Shown: positions 1 to 7,881 of the stretch, one piece after another
How the letters are laid out: each line of letters begins with the position of its first letter
Numbering within the stretch: the first letter of the stretch is position 1
Source: an uncultured Lactobacillus sp.
Lineage (GTDB): Bacteria; Bacillota; Bacilli; Lactobacillales; Lactobacillaceae
DNA length: 43,130 nucleotides
Assembly (NCBI GenBank): GCA_905204935.1
Contig: CAJLBJ010000019.1
Span: forward strand, 1-43,130
Direction: 5' to 3'
The notes under the pieces: model-generated
Told to the model about the DNA's origin: nothing
What the model saw: only the letters and a program-made list of their open reading frames with translations
Databases searched by the model: none
Position numbers and translations under genes: made by a program

Positions 1-10
1 AATACCCTCC

Positions 11-64
11 AAGTATACGATGATTTTATATATTTCATCTGTATACTTAGAAGGCGTTATAGCC
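11..64 (+). other. structured RNA-like hairpins at window edge
   Basis: A long hairpin pairs AAGTATACGATGA (11-23) with TCATC and GTATACTT (35-48), with one bulged base. A small GGC/GCC hairpin follows at 53-64, then a G-rich stretch near 77-85. A terminator lies downstream at 127-166. This could be the end of a regulatory leader or small RNA from a gene left of the window. I do not recognise a named riboswitch class. Confidence 0.3.
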
Positions 65-126
65 GATGTCTAGCAAAGGGGGGTTTTATTGTTTGCAAGA
101 ATACATATATAAATAGGTTCTATAAT

Positions 127-166
127 TTTTTAGGATTGACAGAATTGCTAGTGGTCCTAATTTTTT
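127..166 (+). terminator. intrinsic terminator
   Basis: TTAGGA (130-135) pairs with TCCTAA (155-160), followed by six T. The T-run is on the + strand side only, so it ends a transcript coming from the left. Positions 167-320 hold no supportable gene; a 60-codon frame at 227-409 overlaps the next terminator and looks spurious. Confidence 0.55.
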
Positions 167-320
167 GTAAAAAAATAAAAACAGATATATATAAATATCC
201 GTTAAAATAAAATCATTAAAGTAATTTTGAAAGGAACTTTCTATATGTCTATAGTTAACTGTATCAATAATGTTTCACTATTAAGACTTAAAAATAGCGC
301 AAGCAGCTTTTTAGCAAAAC

Positions 321-355
321 AAAAAGTCCTCTGTACTGGCAAAGAGGACTTTTTT
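321..355 (-). terminator. terminator of the DedA gene
   Basis: AGTCCTCT (325-332) pairs with AGAGGACT (343-350). Runs of A and T on either side make it bidirectional. It lies just downstream of the minus-strand DedA gene. Confidence 0.8.
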
Positions 356-380
356 GGTACCTACGTTAAAAATAGTAAGT

Positions 381-989
381 TTAAGCTTTTTTACGTTTGT
401 GCCAAATGAACCCCACAACACACAAGATAACTACTGCTAGTAAAACTAAATGAGAGTATTCATCAATAGTAGCGACAATTTGTGGCCAAGCATTGCCGGC
501 GTAATGTCCAACATAAATCAAAACGGTGTTCCAAATTAATGTTCCAAAGGTTGAAAAAAATAAGAAACGTGTAAAAGAAAAATGTGTCATGCCAGCTGGA
601 ATGGAGATTAAACTACGCACAACAGGAACAAAACGGCCAAAGAAAACGGCAGTACCACCATGACGATTGAAGAACTTAGCAGCTTTATCGACATCTTCAG
701 GTTTTAGATGTAAGATTTTACCAAGTTTCCCATTTAAAATAGCCTCAATTTTTTCAACGGCTAAAAAGTGTCCAAGGGCATACAAAACAGCAGCACCAAC
801 TACGGCTCCGACAGTGGCTGCGATGATTGCTCCAAATAAATTTAAATCAGTTGAAATTGTTAAAAAACCAGTAAAAGTTAAAATTACCTCAGATGGAATT
901 GGCGGAAAAATATTTTCCAATGCGATCAATAATGCAATAGCTAAATAACCATAGTCATTGATTAAATTGGTCATAGTTGCTGTATCCAT
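381..989 (-). CDS. DedA family membrane protein
   Basis: 202-residue polytopic membrane protein of the DedA/SNARE-associated (VTT) family. The N-terminal re-entrant motif ENIFPPIPSE (residues 25-34) and the FFGRFVPVVRS...PAG motif near residues 115-132 are the family hallmarks. Several hydrophobic segments and a basic C-terminus (HKRKK) are visible. Members act in membrane lipid homeostasis, and some (UptA type) are reported to flip undecaprenyl phosphate back across the membrane. That would fit with uppP 2 kb away, but which DedA subgroup this is cannot be told from sequence reading alone. The start ATG has a GAGGT Shine-Dalgarno sequence. The gene is monocistronic, ending in its own terminator. 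Confidence 0.85.
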   Translation of the reverse strand: MDTATMTNLINDYGYLAIALLIALENIFPPIPSEVILTFTGFLTISTDLNLFGAIIAATVGAVVGAAVLYALGHFLAVEKIEAILNGKLGKILHLKPEDVDKAAKFFNRHGGTAVFFGRFVPVVRSLISIPAGMTHFSFTRFLFFSTFGTLIWNTVLIYVGHYAGNAWPQIVATIDEYSHLVLLAVVILCVVGFIWHKRKKA

Positions 990-1074
990 TTTTTACCTCA
1001 TTTTCATTATTTTCTTCGATTGTAACGAAAAAAGGGGGATTAGGTCAAGAATTAACCAAAATATTTTTAAATAT

Positions 1075-1391
1075 TTAATCATTTAATAAAACGATCTGTA
1101 GGATAGCTTTTGAAAGAATCCGCCGTTTTTCTTCTGGTAAATTACTAAGTAAAGATATGAGCTGAATTGTTTCGCTATCGGTAATTGGAGGATAGCTAAA
1201 AATATCTGCAAACGATAGGTTTAAGGCATTAAGAATTTCTTCAAGTTTTTTAGTTTTAAATTGTCTAAGCGTCCTAATTCAAGTTTTGAAATAAAACTAA
1301 CAGAGGAATTGGAAGCTTCAGCTAATTGTTCGATTGTCATATCGAGTTGTTGACGTTTGGTACGAATAATTTTACCTAAATCAGGAATCAT
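1075..1391 (-). pseudogene. XRE-family HTH regulator, frameshifted
   Basis: The 5' part starts at ATG 1391 behind a GGAG ribosome site and encodes a Cro/C1-type helix-turn-helix (LGKIIRTKRQQLDMTIEQLA, SVSFISKLELG). The frame stops at 1221. In the next frame translation continues smoothly as EILNALNLSFADIF through LPEEKRRILSKAI to a stop at 1075. Adding one A in the A-run opposite 1254-1257 restores one frame of about 106 codons. This is either a real one-base deletion that inactivates the regulator or a sequencing error in a homopolymer. The target is unknown; the divergent GH3 gene at 1525 is the nearest candidate. Confidence 0.7.
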
Positions 1392-1524
1392 ATGTTTTAC
1401 TCCATATTTACAGTTGAAATATTTGTCTGTTAATATATTAACATAATTAGCCAATAGATGCGCAAAAGAGCTCTAGAGCCAAGATTACAGATAAGCAGTT
1501 TTTTTAGAACATGGGGAGAAAAAT

Positions 1525-2652
1525 ATGAAAATTAAAATCCGTAAATTTAGTGTTATCTTATTAATCATCTTAGTAGTAAATCTTTTAAATTCTTTTAGTG
1601 TTGGTGCAGCTACAATCAGTAATAAACAACTTAAACGCTATTTAAATCAGATGACGCTAGATGAAAAGTTAGGACAGTTATATTTGGTGCCAAGCAACGG
1701 CGATGCTGATGCGATGAATCAAGCAATCAAAAAATATCATCTAGGTGGTATTTTTTTATTTGGTAATGATTTTATAGACAATAGTCGTGAACAATTTATA
1801 GCAAAGCTCCAACAAATGCAATCTAGCTCTACCTTACCGTTGTTTATTGCTACCGATCAAGAAGGTGGGAGTGTTTCGCGTTTAAGCAATAATCCAGCTT
1901 TGACCAATAATCGAAAATTTCCTTCACCAAGAGAAATCTATCAAAGTCAGGGTTTGTCAGGACTTTTGCAAGAAAATATTACGGTAGCAAAAATCTTAAA
2001 GGGATTAGGGATCAATTGGAATTTTGCGCCAGTAGCAGACGTTACTGATGATTCACAAAGTTTTATGTATGATAGAACAGTTGGCTTAGATTACCAACAG
2101 ACCGCAAAATATATTGCAAAGGCTGTCAAACAAACGCAAAAGCAAAATGAAATAACCACTTTAAAACATTTTCCAGGTTACGGATCTTGTCAAGATACAC
2201 ATACTGGCTTTGCGCAAAATACCAAAAGTTTAAAGCAACTAAAACAAGAAGATTTAATTCCATTTAAAGCAGGAATTAAGGCTAACGTCGATAGCATTAT
2301 GATTACACATCTAGTAGTAAATGCCTTAGACGCTCAAAAACCAGCCTCGTTGTCTAAAAAGGTACATACATATTTACGCAAAAAATTAAAGTACAATAAC
2401 GTTATTGTGACCGATGACTTAGGGATGGGCGCAATCAAGGATTTTATCAAACAGACAAATCAAAATGCTGATGTAGCAGCTTTTATGGCTGGAAATGATG
2501 TGTTGATAAGCGCAGATTATCAAAATGGCATTCCTGCACTAAAGCAAGCGATAAAGGAAAAAAAGATAACACAAAAACAACTTAATCAAGCTGTCTATCG
2601 GATTTTAAAATTAAAAGTTAAAAGAAAAATTTTAGTTACTCTCCCAAGTTAA
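1525..2652 (+). CDS. secreted GH3 beta-N-acetylhexosaminidase (NagZ-like)
   Basis: 375-residue glycoside hydrolase family 3 enzyme. An N-terminal hydrophobic segment (residues 8-28) looks like a signal peptide or membrane anchor, so it probably acts outside the membrane on GlcNAc-containing cell-wall fragments. The NagZ loop motif KHFPGYG (214-220) is followed by DTH (224-226), which holds the His/Asp general acid-base pair of this subfamily. The nucleophile region VTDDLGMGA has D297/D298. Only the catalytic TIM-barrel domain is present; there is no C-terminal GH3 domain. The SD is GGGGAG before ATG 1525. It is monocistronic and ends at a shared bidirectional terminator. The exact substrate is not shown by the sequence. 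Confidence 0.85.
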   Translation: MKIKIRKFSVILLIILVVNLLNSFSVGAATISNKQLKRYLNQMTLDEKLGQLYLVPSNGDADAMNQAIKKYHLGGIFLFGNDFIDNSREQFIAKLQQMQSSSTLPLFIATDQEGGSVSRLSNNPALTNNRKFPSPREIYQSQGLSGLLQENITVAKILKGLGINWNFAPVADVTDDSQSFMYDRTVGLDYQQTAKYIAKAVKQTQKQNEITTLKHFPGYGSCQDTHTGFAQNTKSLKQLKQEDLIPFKAGIKANVDSIMITHLVVNALDAQKPASLSKKVHTYLRKKLKYNNVIVTDDLGMGAIKDFIKQTNQNADVAAFMAGNDVLISADYQNGIPALKQAIKEKKITQKQLNQAVYRILKLKVKRKILVTLPS

Positions 2653-2673
2653 GAACGGAGAAATGTAGCAAAC

Positions 2674-2709
2674 AAAAAAAGTGCTAGGCATTTTGCCAGC
2701 ACTTTTTTA
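2674..2709. terminator. bidirectional terminator between convergent genes
   Basis: AGTGCT...GGC pairs with GCC...AGCACT, flanked by A7 on the left and T6 on the right. It serves the + strand GH3 gene and the minus-strand uppP. Confidence 0.85.
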
Positions 2710-3564
2710 TTAATGGAAAATCGTAAAATAAGCAATCACTAAAATTCCTAAGATAATACGATACCAACCAAAGACTTTGAAGTCGTGTTTTTTGATATAT
2801 TGCATCAAGAATTTAATAACAATGATTGATGAAACAAAAGCAGTCACTAAGCCAACGACTAAAATCCATAATTCAAGGCTTGAGAAGTTAAAACCAAACT
2901 TGAGTAGTTTGAAAAATGAAGCCCCAAACATAACCGGAATTGCTAAGAAGAATGTAAACTCAGCAGCGACTGTACGTGAAACACCTAAGAGTAACGCTCC
3001 AACAATTGTTGCCCCGGAACGAGAGGTCCCTGGGAAGATAGCAGCGATTAATTGGAAAAAGCCAATCATAACGATAACAGGATATGTCAAACTCGCCAAA
3101 GAAGTGTAACGTGGTTGACGATGCTTGTTGGTGTTTTCAATCCAGATGAAGGCTACCCCAAAGACGATTAAAGCTAAAGATACACAGATTCCGTTGTAGA
3201 AATGTTCTTCAAAATAATCGTTAAAGGCCATTCCGATGACACCGGCTGGAATACAGGCAATCAAGATTTTAACCCACATTATCATGATGTCTTTATCAAC
3301 ATAGCGCCAAATGCCGGTTGGAGCATTAAAAGTTGTTGTCTTGGCTTTTTTAAACGGCCAGATTTGGTGCCAATAAATGACAACCACGGCCATGATAGCC
3401 CCTAATTGAATAACAACTTGGAACATACTGTAAAAATCAGCAGAAACTTTGAGTTTTACAAATTCGTCTAATAAAATCATGTGTCCAGTACTGCTGATAG
3501 GCAACCATTCGGTGATTCCTTCAACAATCCCAAACAAGAATGCTTTAAAAAGTTCAATAATCAA
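2710..3564 (-). CDS. uppP: undecaprenyl-diphosphatase
   Basis: Integral membrane enzyme of the UppP/BacA family. It dephosphorylates undecaprenyl pyrophosphate to the C55-P carrier used in peptidoglycan synthesis, and high levels give bacitracin tolerance. The family motifs [17 protein letters not shown] near the N-terminus and PGTSRSGAT in the second half are intact, with about eight hydrophobic segments. The frame is open to a TTG at 3582, but the AAAGGA at 3575-3580 fits as the SD for a TTG at 3564, giving about 284 residues. A second uppP family gene, bcrD, sits at 38722 in the resistance island; this one is the chromosomal housekeeping copy. Confidence 0.9.
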   Translation of the reverse strand: MIIELFKAFLFGIVEGITEWLPISSTGHMILLDEFVKLKVSADFYSMFQVVIQLGAIMAVVVIYWHQIWPFKKAKTTTFNAPTGIWRYVDKDIMIMWVKILIACIPAGVIGMAFNDYFEEHFYNGICVSLALIVFGVAFIWIENTNKHRQPRYTSLASLTYPVIVMIGFFQLIAAIFPGTSRSGATIVGALLLGVSRTVAAEFTFFLAIPVMFGASFFKLLKFGFNFSSLELWILVVGLVTAFVSSIIVIKFLMQYIKKHDFKVFGWYRIILGILVIAYFTIFH

Positions 3565-3665
3565 GAGAAAAATTCCTTTCAATATTAATAATAACTTTGT
3601 TCATTATATGCTAAAAAAGTCATATTTGACAACTATCATATTAGATTTAAGGGAAGTTTAAGCAC

Positions 3666-3694
3666 TAAAAAACCCCACTAAGCAAATAGTGGGG
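3666..3694 (-). terminator. terminator of oleate hydratase gene
   Basis: CCCCACT (3673-3679) pairs with AGTGGGG (3688-3694). Read on the minus strand, the stem is followed by six T, just past the hydratase stop. Confidence 0.85.
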
Positions 3695-3701
3695 AATGAT
3701 G

Positions 3702-5396
3702 TTATTCAAACATTCGTTTAGTTGCTTTTAATAAGACACGTGGATCTTTATCAAAGCGTGGGTTTTTGACTAACTTATCTTCTGGAATACCGGCAAAATG
3801 AAAGGCAGCCACTTCACCAGAACGCACGGCACTTTGTTCAGTAAAGACCATTTGATAAGGCTGTTCAACAAATTCACCGGTAAAGGCCAAGTTAGTTGAA
3901 TGTTGTGGAATCACTTCAGGACGATCGCTCTTAGCACGGTTGTTAAATAACGCTGAAGCATAAGGCATATAAACTGGGATACAGTTGATGACACTATCCA
4001 TGATTTCAGCTTCTTTTTCCATGATGTTAATCGGACCTGGATCGACTTTTGAAAGTTGACCAAGAAGCTCTTGTAACATTTCTTTACCAGTCATTTCAAT
4101 ATAAGGTTTTTCGACAAATTCACCCACACGTCTTGGATATAAGAAATATCCCCAGATAACAGCTTCATTAGGTTTTTGTTCAGTAAAGTGTGGTTGATGA
4201 TGAACCACAATTGACATATTAACATCAGGTTTACCATCTTCAGTAACTGGTTTAGTTGAGATAAATGAGTTTAAGGCATTTCCTGGTAATTGTTTAGTAA
4301 TACGTGTTATTTCATTTAATAAAAGATGATTCTTAAGTGTCAAAGTAAAGCTAACCCACTCTGAAGCATCACGATCAGCAAAGAATTTATCAGGTGTTCC
4401 TAAATTATAGAAATGTTCACAAGCTTGTTTCCATAAACTAGCAGCAGCACCGTAATCCATGTTTTCAGCAGCAGGAGTGTTGAAATCACCTAAAGTTGCC
4501 GAATCAGTAATCGAACCATTAGTAAAGAAGACCGCTGTTTGTTCATCGACTTCGACAATTTCTTCTTGGTTAGTATCTGTATTGATCATTTTTAAGCCAG
4601 TTACTGTAATTTCATCACGCATTGGCGTATCTTTAAAGATGAATTCAGTGACACGGCGAGGCATGATAAAGTTACAGCCTTGTTCTTTAAGGTAATTAAT
4701 CAATGGTAACATAATACTTTCATATTGATTATAACGTGTTCTATTAACACCAACCAAATGTTCAATTTGAGTGAATTCATAAATCATTTGGTGCATATAA
4801 CGTCGTAATTCTTGCGCAGAAGAACGAGTTCTAAAAGCAAAAGTTGTTTCCCACATATACCAGAAGTTAGTAGTAAAGATATGTGGTGAATCCTTGAAGT
4901 ATTCTTCAATTGTAATATTATCTAATTTAGTTTCTTCGCTATCAGGCATTAAAACTAATTTACTTAAAAGCATGCGATCAGCATTGTTTAAGCCTAATTT
5001 ATGGCCATCTACAATACCGACACCACCTTTTAGTAATCGAGCGACATCATAGGTGCGATGTTTAGCATCGAAATCACGTGTATCTTGAGCTGCTGTCATA
5101 TTAGGTTCTGTAACTGAAGGAATTCTTTCTAACAAATCCATTAAGTCAACATATGTGCGATAATTTAGCATCCGTCCACCGCGTGCAATGAAACCTTTAG
5201 TATTAGCCATCGGATGATTTTTGTTCCAATATTCATCGGCAACAACACTTGCTAAAGATCCATCATTAGCGCCATGATCATCAAGAGCATAAAAAGTAAT
5301 ATTTTCTCCTCTCCAGTGTCCCTCTTGAATTAGATAGACAGCACCAGCCATATTGGCAAGACCAGCACCAATCATAATTGCTTTATTTTTCATCAT
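3702..5396 (-). CDS. ohyA: oleate hydratase (MCRA family)
   Basis: 564-residue FAD enzyme of the oleate hydratase / 67-kDa myosin-cross-reactive antigen family. It adds water to the cis-9 double bond of oleic and related acids to make 10-hydroxy fatty acids, a detoxification seen in gut lactobacilli. The N-terminal dinucleotide fold has GAGLANMAGAVYL, followed by the family regions RGGRMLNYRTY, TTFAFRTRSSA and the C-terminal TGEFVEQP. The length is normal for the family. The ATG at 5396 follows a strong GGAGGTG. It is monocistronic with its own terminator. On the minus strand a TATAAT lies at about 5435-5440 as a likely -10. Confidence 0.93.
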   Translation of the reverse strand: MMKNKAIMIGAGLANMAGAVYLIQEGHWRGENITFYALDDHGANDGSLASVVADEYWNKNHPMANTKGFIARGGRMLNYRTYVDLMDLLERIPSVTEPNMTAAQDTRDFDAKHRTYDVARLLKGGVGIVDGHKLGLNNADRMLLSKLVLMPDSEETKLDNITIEEYFKDSPHIFTTNFWYMWETTFAFRTRSSAQELRRYMHQMIYEFTQIEHLVGVNRTRYNQYESIMLPLINYLKEQGCNFIMPRRVTEFIFKDTPMRDEITVTGLKMINTDTNQEEIVEVDEQTAVFFTNGSITDSATLGDFNTPAAENMDYGAAASLWKQACEHFYNLGTPDKFFADRDASEWVSFTLTLKNHLLLNEITRITKQLPGNALNSFISTKPVTEDGKPDVNMSIVVHHQPHFTEQKPNEAVIWGYFLYPRRVGEFVEKPYIEMTGKEMLQELLGQLSKVDPGPINIMEKEAEIMDSVINCIPVYMPYASALFNNRAKSDRPEVIPQHSTNLAFTGEFVEQPYQMVFTEQSAVRSGEVAAFHFAGIPEDKLVKNPRFDKDPRVLLKATKRMFE

Positions 5397-5529
5397 AAAA
5401 GCACCTCCAAAGTAATATCGCTTACAATGACTATTATAGTCTTGTCGCCATTAAATATCCACAATGAAGGCTTGGAGAAACAACTTTTTTTGAAAATTTA
5501 ACAAAGATCAATCAATGAAAGGCGTTTCG

Positions 5530-5538
5530 TGCTATACT
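5530..5538 (+). promoter_or_regulatory. extended -10 promoter of copY-like gene
   Basis: TGCTATACT is an extended -10 element 32 bases before the GTG start. No good -35 is visible, as expected for this class. I saw no TACAnnTGTA cop box around it. Confidence 0.45.
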
Positions 5539-5570
5539 TAAATCGATAACACTTTGAGGGTGGTGAGATA

Positions 5571-6014
5571 GTGACCAAAAGAAATGAGATTAGTGCATCT
5601 GAATGGGAAGTAATGCGTTTGTTGTGGAGTTTGCAGCAAGCAACTAGTAGTCAGTTACATCATCAATTAGAACAAAAATTTGGCTGGAAAATGGCTACGA
5701 CTAAGACGTTATTAGGGCGTTTAGTTACTAAAAAAGTTATTGCTGCTAAAAAAAATGGACGCGCTTATCTTTATTATCCTTTAGTTACTGAACAAAAAGC
5801 AGCAAGTGAATTGCTAAATATGAGCTTAGAAAAGATTTGCCAACGCTGTCGTGGTCAAAATTTAGCACAAGTGTTAGCTGATATACCTTTAAGTAAGCAA
5901 GATATAGCATTGTTAAAAGAGGTTTTAAAGCAAAAAGAGGCAAATGCTCCGACTACATTAGAATGTAACTGTGTAGTTGCTTGCCATTGCCAAGAAAAGA
6001 TGTCCACTGATTAA
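5571..6014 (+). CDS. CopY/BlaI-family transcriptional repressor
   Basis: 147 residues. The N-terminal winged helix (SASEWEVMRLLWSL, TTKTLLGRLVTKKVI) is that of BlaI/MecI/CopY repressors, and the C-terminal tail ends in a cysteine cluster C-N-C-V-V-A-C-H-C that should bind Cu(I) or Zn(II). The canonical CopY tail is CxCx4CxC; here the spacing is CxCx3CxC. The GTG start follows a GGTGG ribosome site. Copper ATPase or chaperone genes (copA, copB, copZ) that normally accompany copY are absent; the next gene is a universal stress protein. It may therefore be a solitary copper-responsive regulator acting elsewhere, or its operon may have been lost. Confidence 0.8.
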   Translation: MTKRNEISASEWEVMRLLWSLQQATSSQLHHQLEQKFGWKMATTKTLLGRLVTKKVIAAKKNGRAYLYYPLVTEQKAASELLNMSLEKICQRCRGQNLAQVLADIPLSKQDIALLKEVLKQKEANAPTTLECNCVVACHCQEKMSTD

Positions 6015-6057
6015 AAATTAAGGTATAATATAAAATGCAAAAAGTAAGGGGATATTT

Positions 6058-6501
6058 ATGGAAACTGAAAAAATTAAAAATATTAAAAAGATTTTGGTCG
6101 GAGTCGATGATTCAGAAGATGCACAATTAGCTTTTCGAGTAGCGATGAGACGTGCTTTAGACTTAAAAGCTACATTGAGTATTGTTTCTGTACTTGAGTC
6201 ACATGAAATGAATGTATATCAAGCTTTAAGTGCAAGTTATGTTCATGGTAAGCGCAAAGATTTGGAAGAACATTTAGAAAAATATCGTAAAGTCGCCTTA
6301 GATGCAGGCATTAAAGATGTAGAAGTTGTTGTGGCTGAAGGAAATGCTGGCGAAGAAATTGTAAAAAATGTGATTCCAAAGGTAAAACCAGATTTGTTGA
6401 TTATTGGTGCTTTGTCTAAGCAAGGTATTAAGAAATTTTTTGGTTCACAAGCTGCCTATATGGCCAAATATGCACCAATTTCGGTTTTAGTTGTTCGTTA
6501 A
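6058..6501 (+). CDS. universal stress protein (UspA family)
   Basis: 147-residue single-domain Usp. It starts with the typical KKILVGVDDSEDAQLAF strand-loop and ends with LLIIGALSKQGIKKFFGSQAAYMAKYAPISVLVVR, the region that in ATP-binding Usps carries G2xG9xG(S/T). Here the glycines are spaced a little differently, so nucleotide binding is not certain. The protein is cytoplasmic; the family is linked to stress survival. A TATAAT at 6024-6029 suggests its own promoter after copY. The SD is AAGGGGA before ATG 6058, and a strong terminator follows. Confidence 0.9.
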   Translation: METEKIKNIKKILVGVDDSEDAQLAFRVAMRRALDLKATLSIVSVLESHEMNVYQALSASYVHGKRKDLEEHLEKYRKVALDAGIKDVEVVVAEGNAGEEIVKNVIPKVKPDLLIIGALSKQGIKKFFGSQAAYMAKYAPISVLVVR

Positions 6502-6506
6502 TTTAG

Positions 6507-6547
6507 AATTCCATCGTTTTATTAAAAAAGACGATGGGATTTTTTTT
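6507..6547 (+). terminator. terminator of usp gene
   Basis: CCATCGT (6511-6517) pairs with ACGATGG (6531-6537), followed by GA and eight T. Confidence 0.85.
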
Positions 6548-6621
6548 GAAAAAATTTTCCGCAATTTGATTGTTCATGATATCATTTAATAATGAAGAAA
6601 CTAGCCGAAGGGAAGAAAAGT

Positions 6622-7140
6622 ATGGATCAACAAGAAAAGCGCAAATTAGATTTGGCATATGGATTATTGGATCTGCTGAAACATAACGCAATTGAAAAAA
6701 TTACAGTCGATCAGATTTGTCGTAAAGCTCAGATTCATCGCAGTACATTTTATCGCCATTTTCAAGATAAATATGACTTGTTACATCACGCCTTAGACAG
6801 TTTTTGGTTTGAAAAAATTGATGAAAAAGATGTATTAGGTTCAACTGTTAGATTAATTGCACAAAATAAAGATGTTTTTCGTAATATCTCAATCAATAAT
6901 GAAAACAATTCATCTTATTGGATTTTATTGAAGATGTGGAGTGAACAGTTGCTAGAATGTGAGCGCCAAGGAATGTTAAAAGATGCTAAGTGGATTGACC
7001 AAACATTTCGACGTTCCAAGCATCCCAAGTTAGCAATTCATATGACTGCTGGTGCGTTACTAACATTATTTTTTGAATGGGGTTCATCGAATTATCAAAT
7101 GGAACCAGAAGAACTTATCGAATTTATTCATAATATCTAA
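6622..7140 (+). CDS. TetR/AcrR family regulator
   Basis: About 172 residues from ATG 6622, which has an AGGGAAG ribosome site; an upstream in-frame ATG at 6592 lacks one. The N-terminal helix-turn-helix (ITVDQICRKAQIHRSTFYRHFQDKYDLL) is a clear TetR DNA-binding domain. The C-terminal part (SSYWILLKMWSEQL, HMTAGALLTLFFEWG) resembles the DhaS/YfiR-type TetR C-terminal domain found in lactic acid bacteria. No operon partner lies on the same strand within 200 bases, so the target is unknown. Positions 7141-7365 are AT-rich, with one promoter but no gene. Confidence 0.85.
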   Translation: MDQQEKRKLDLAYGLLDLLKHNAIEKITVDQICRKAQIHRSTFYRHFQDKYDLLHHALDSFWFEKIDEKDVLGSTVRLIAQNKDVFRNISINNENNSSYWILLKMWSEQLLECERQGMLKDAKWIDQTFRRSKHPKLAIHMTAGALLTLFFEWGSSNYQMEPEELIEFIHNI

Positions 7141-7264
7141 AAAGCGATTTAAGAATTTTTATGTATTAGTTTTTCAAATAGCTATATTAGAAATTTGAAG
7201 GAATTAAAGTTTATTTTTTAAAATATTCAAAAAATCAGCTTAAAAATGCAAAGAAAAATTTACC

Positions 7265-7294
7265 TTGACGATTAAACGGTGTAAAATGTATATA
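7265..7294 (+). promoter_or_regulatory. promoter of MarR-type gene
   Basis: TTGACG (7265-7270) and TATATA (7289-7294) are separated by 18 bases, upstream of the regulator at 7366. Confidence 0.45.
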
Positions 7295-7365
7295 ACATTT
7301 AAAAATAGAGAGGTTATTTCGGATAGATTATTTGTTAGCCGGATAACGGATTGAGGTGGGTTATT

Positions 7366-7797
7366 ATGAGTTCCTTACAAAGACTAATGACAGATTTAAC
7401 ACAGGTATTGCGTTTGCACGGACATAGGAATTCGATAGAAGATTTCGAAAAATTAGGTGCAATCGATATTTATTATCTTGAAGCTGTTTATCAGTTAAAA
7501 GAACCTACAATTGGAACAATTTCCAAGTTATTAGGTCAATCTACACCTAACACTAACTACCATATTAAGAAATTGATTAATTTGGGGTTAATTGAAAAGA
7601 GAATAGATGATATTGATCGACGTGTAACGCATCTTTATGTGACGGATAAGTATAGACGTTTGATTGAATCAGATGTTGATTTTTGGGATGGATTGCAAGA
7701 ACAGCTTGAAGATGCAGTATCTGCTAAAGATTTAGCTATTTTTAAGCGTGTTTTAAAGCAAACAGCAGAAATTATTTGCGAACAAAGTAAGGTATAA
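7366..7797 (+). CDS. MarR-family winged-helix regulator
   Basis: About 143 residues. The winged helix is clear: ITGT-like region EPTIGTISKLLGQSTPNTNYHIKKLINLGLIEKRIDDIDRRVTHLYVT, with the MarR wing DxDRR. The ATG at 7366 has GAGGTGG at a good distance; the frame also opens with a TTG at 7351 that overlaps the SD and is unlikely to be used. The gene ends at its own terminator and is followed by the flavoprotein at 7882, which it may regulate by proximity (inference only). Confidence 0.85.
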   Translation: MSSLQRLMTDLTQVLRLHGHRNSIEDFEKLGAIDIYYLEAVYQLKEPTIGTISKLLGQSTPNTNYHIKKLINLGLIEKRIDDIDRRVTHLYVTDKYRRLIESDVDFWDGLQEQLEDAVSAKDLAIFKRVLKQTAEIICEQSKV

Positions 7798-7824
7798 AAA
7801 AGCACGGGTAAACCGTGTTTTTTT
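7795..7824 (+). terminator. terminator after MarR gene
   Basis: CACGG (7803-7807) pairs with CCGTG (7813-7817) within A- and T-rich arms, followed by seven T. Confidence 0.75.
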
Positions 7825-7881
7825 GTTAGCTTTAAGATATGTTAAAATAAAACTAATAATGATGAAAATGAGGTTATTAAG

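Noticed and set aside
227..409. 60-codon frame on the + strand
   Set aside because: It runs through a strong terminator hairpin and into the 3' end of the DedA gene, with no domain signal.
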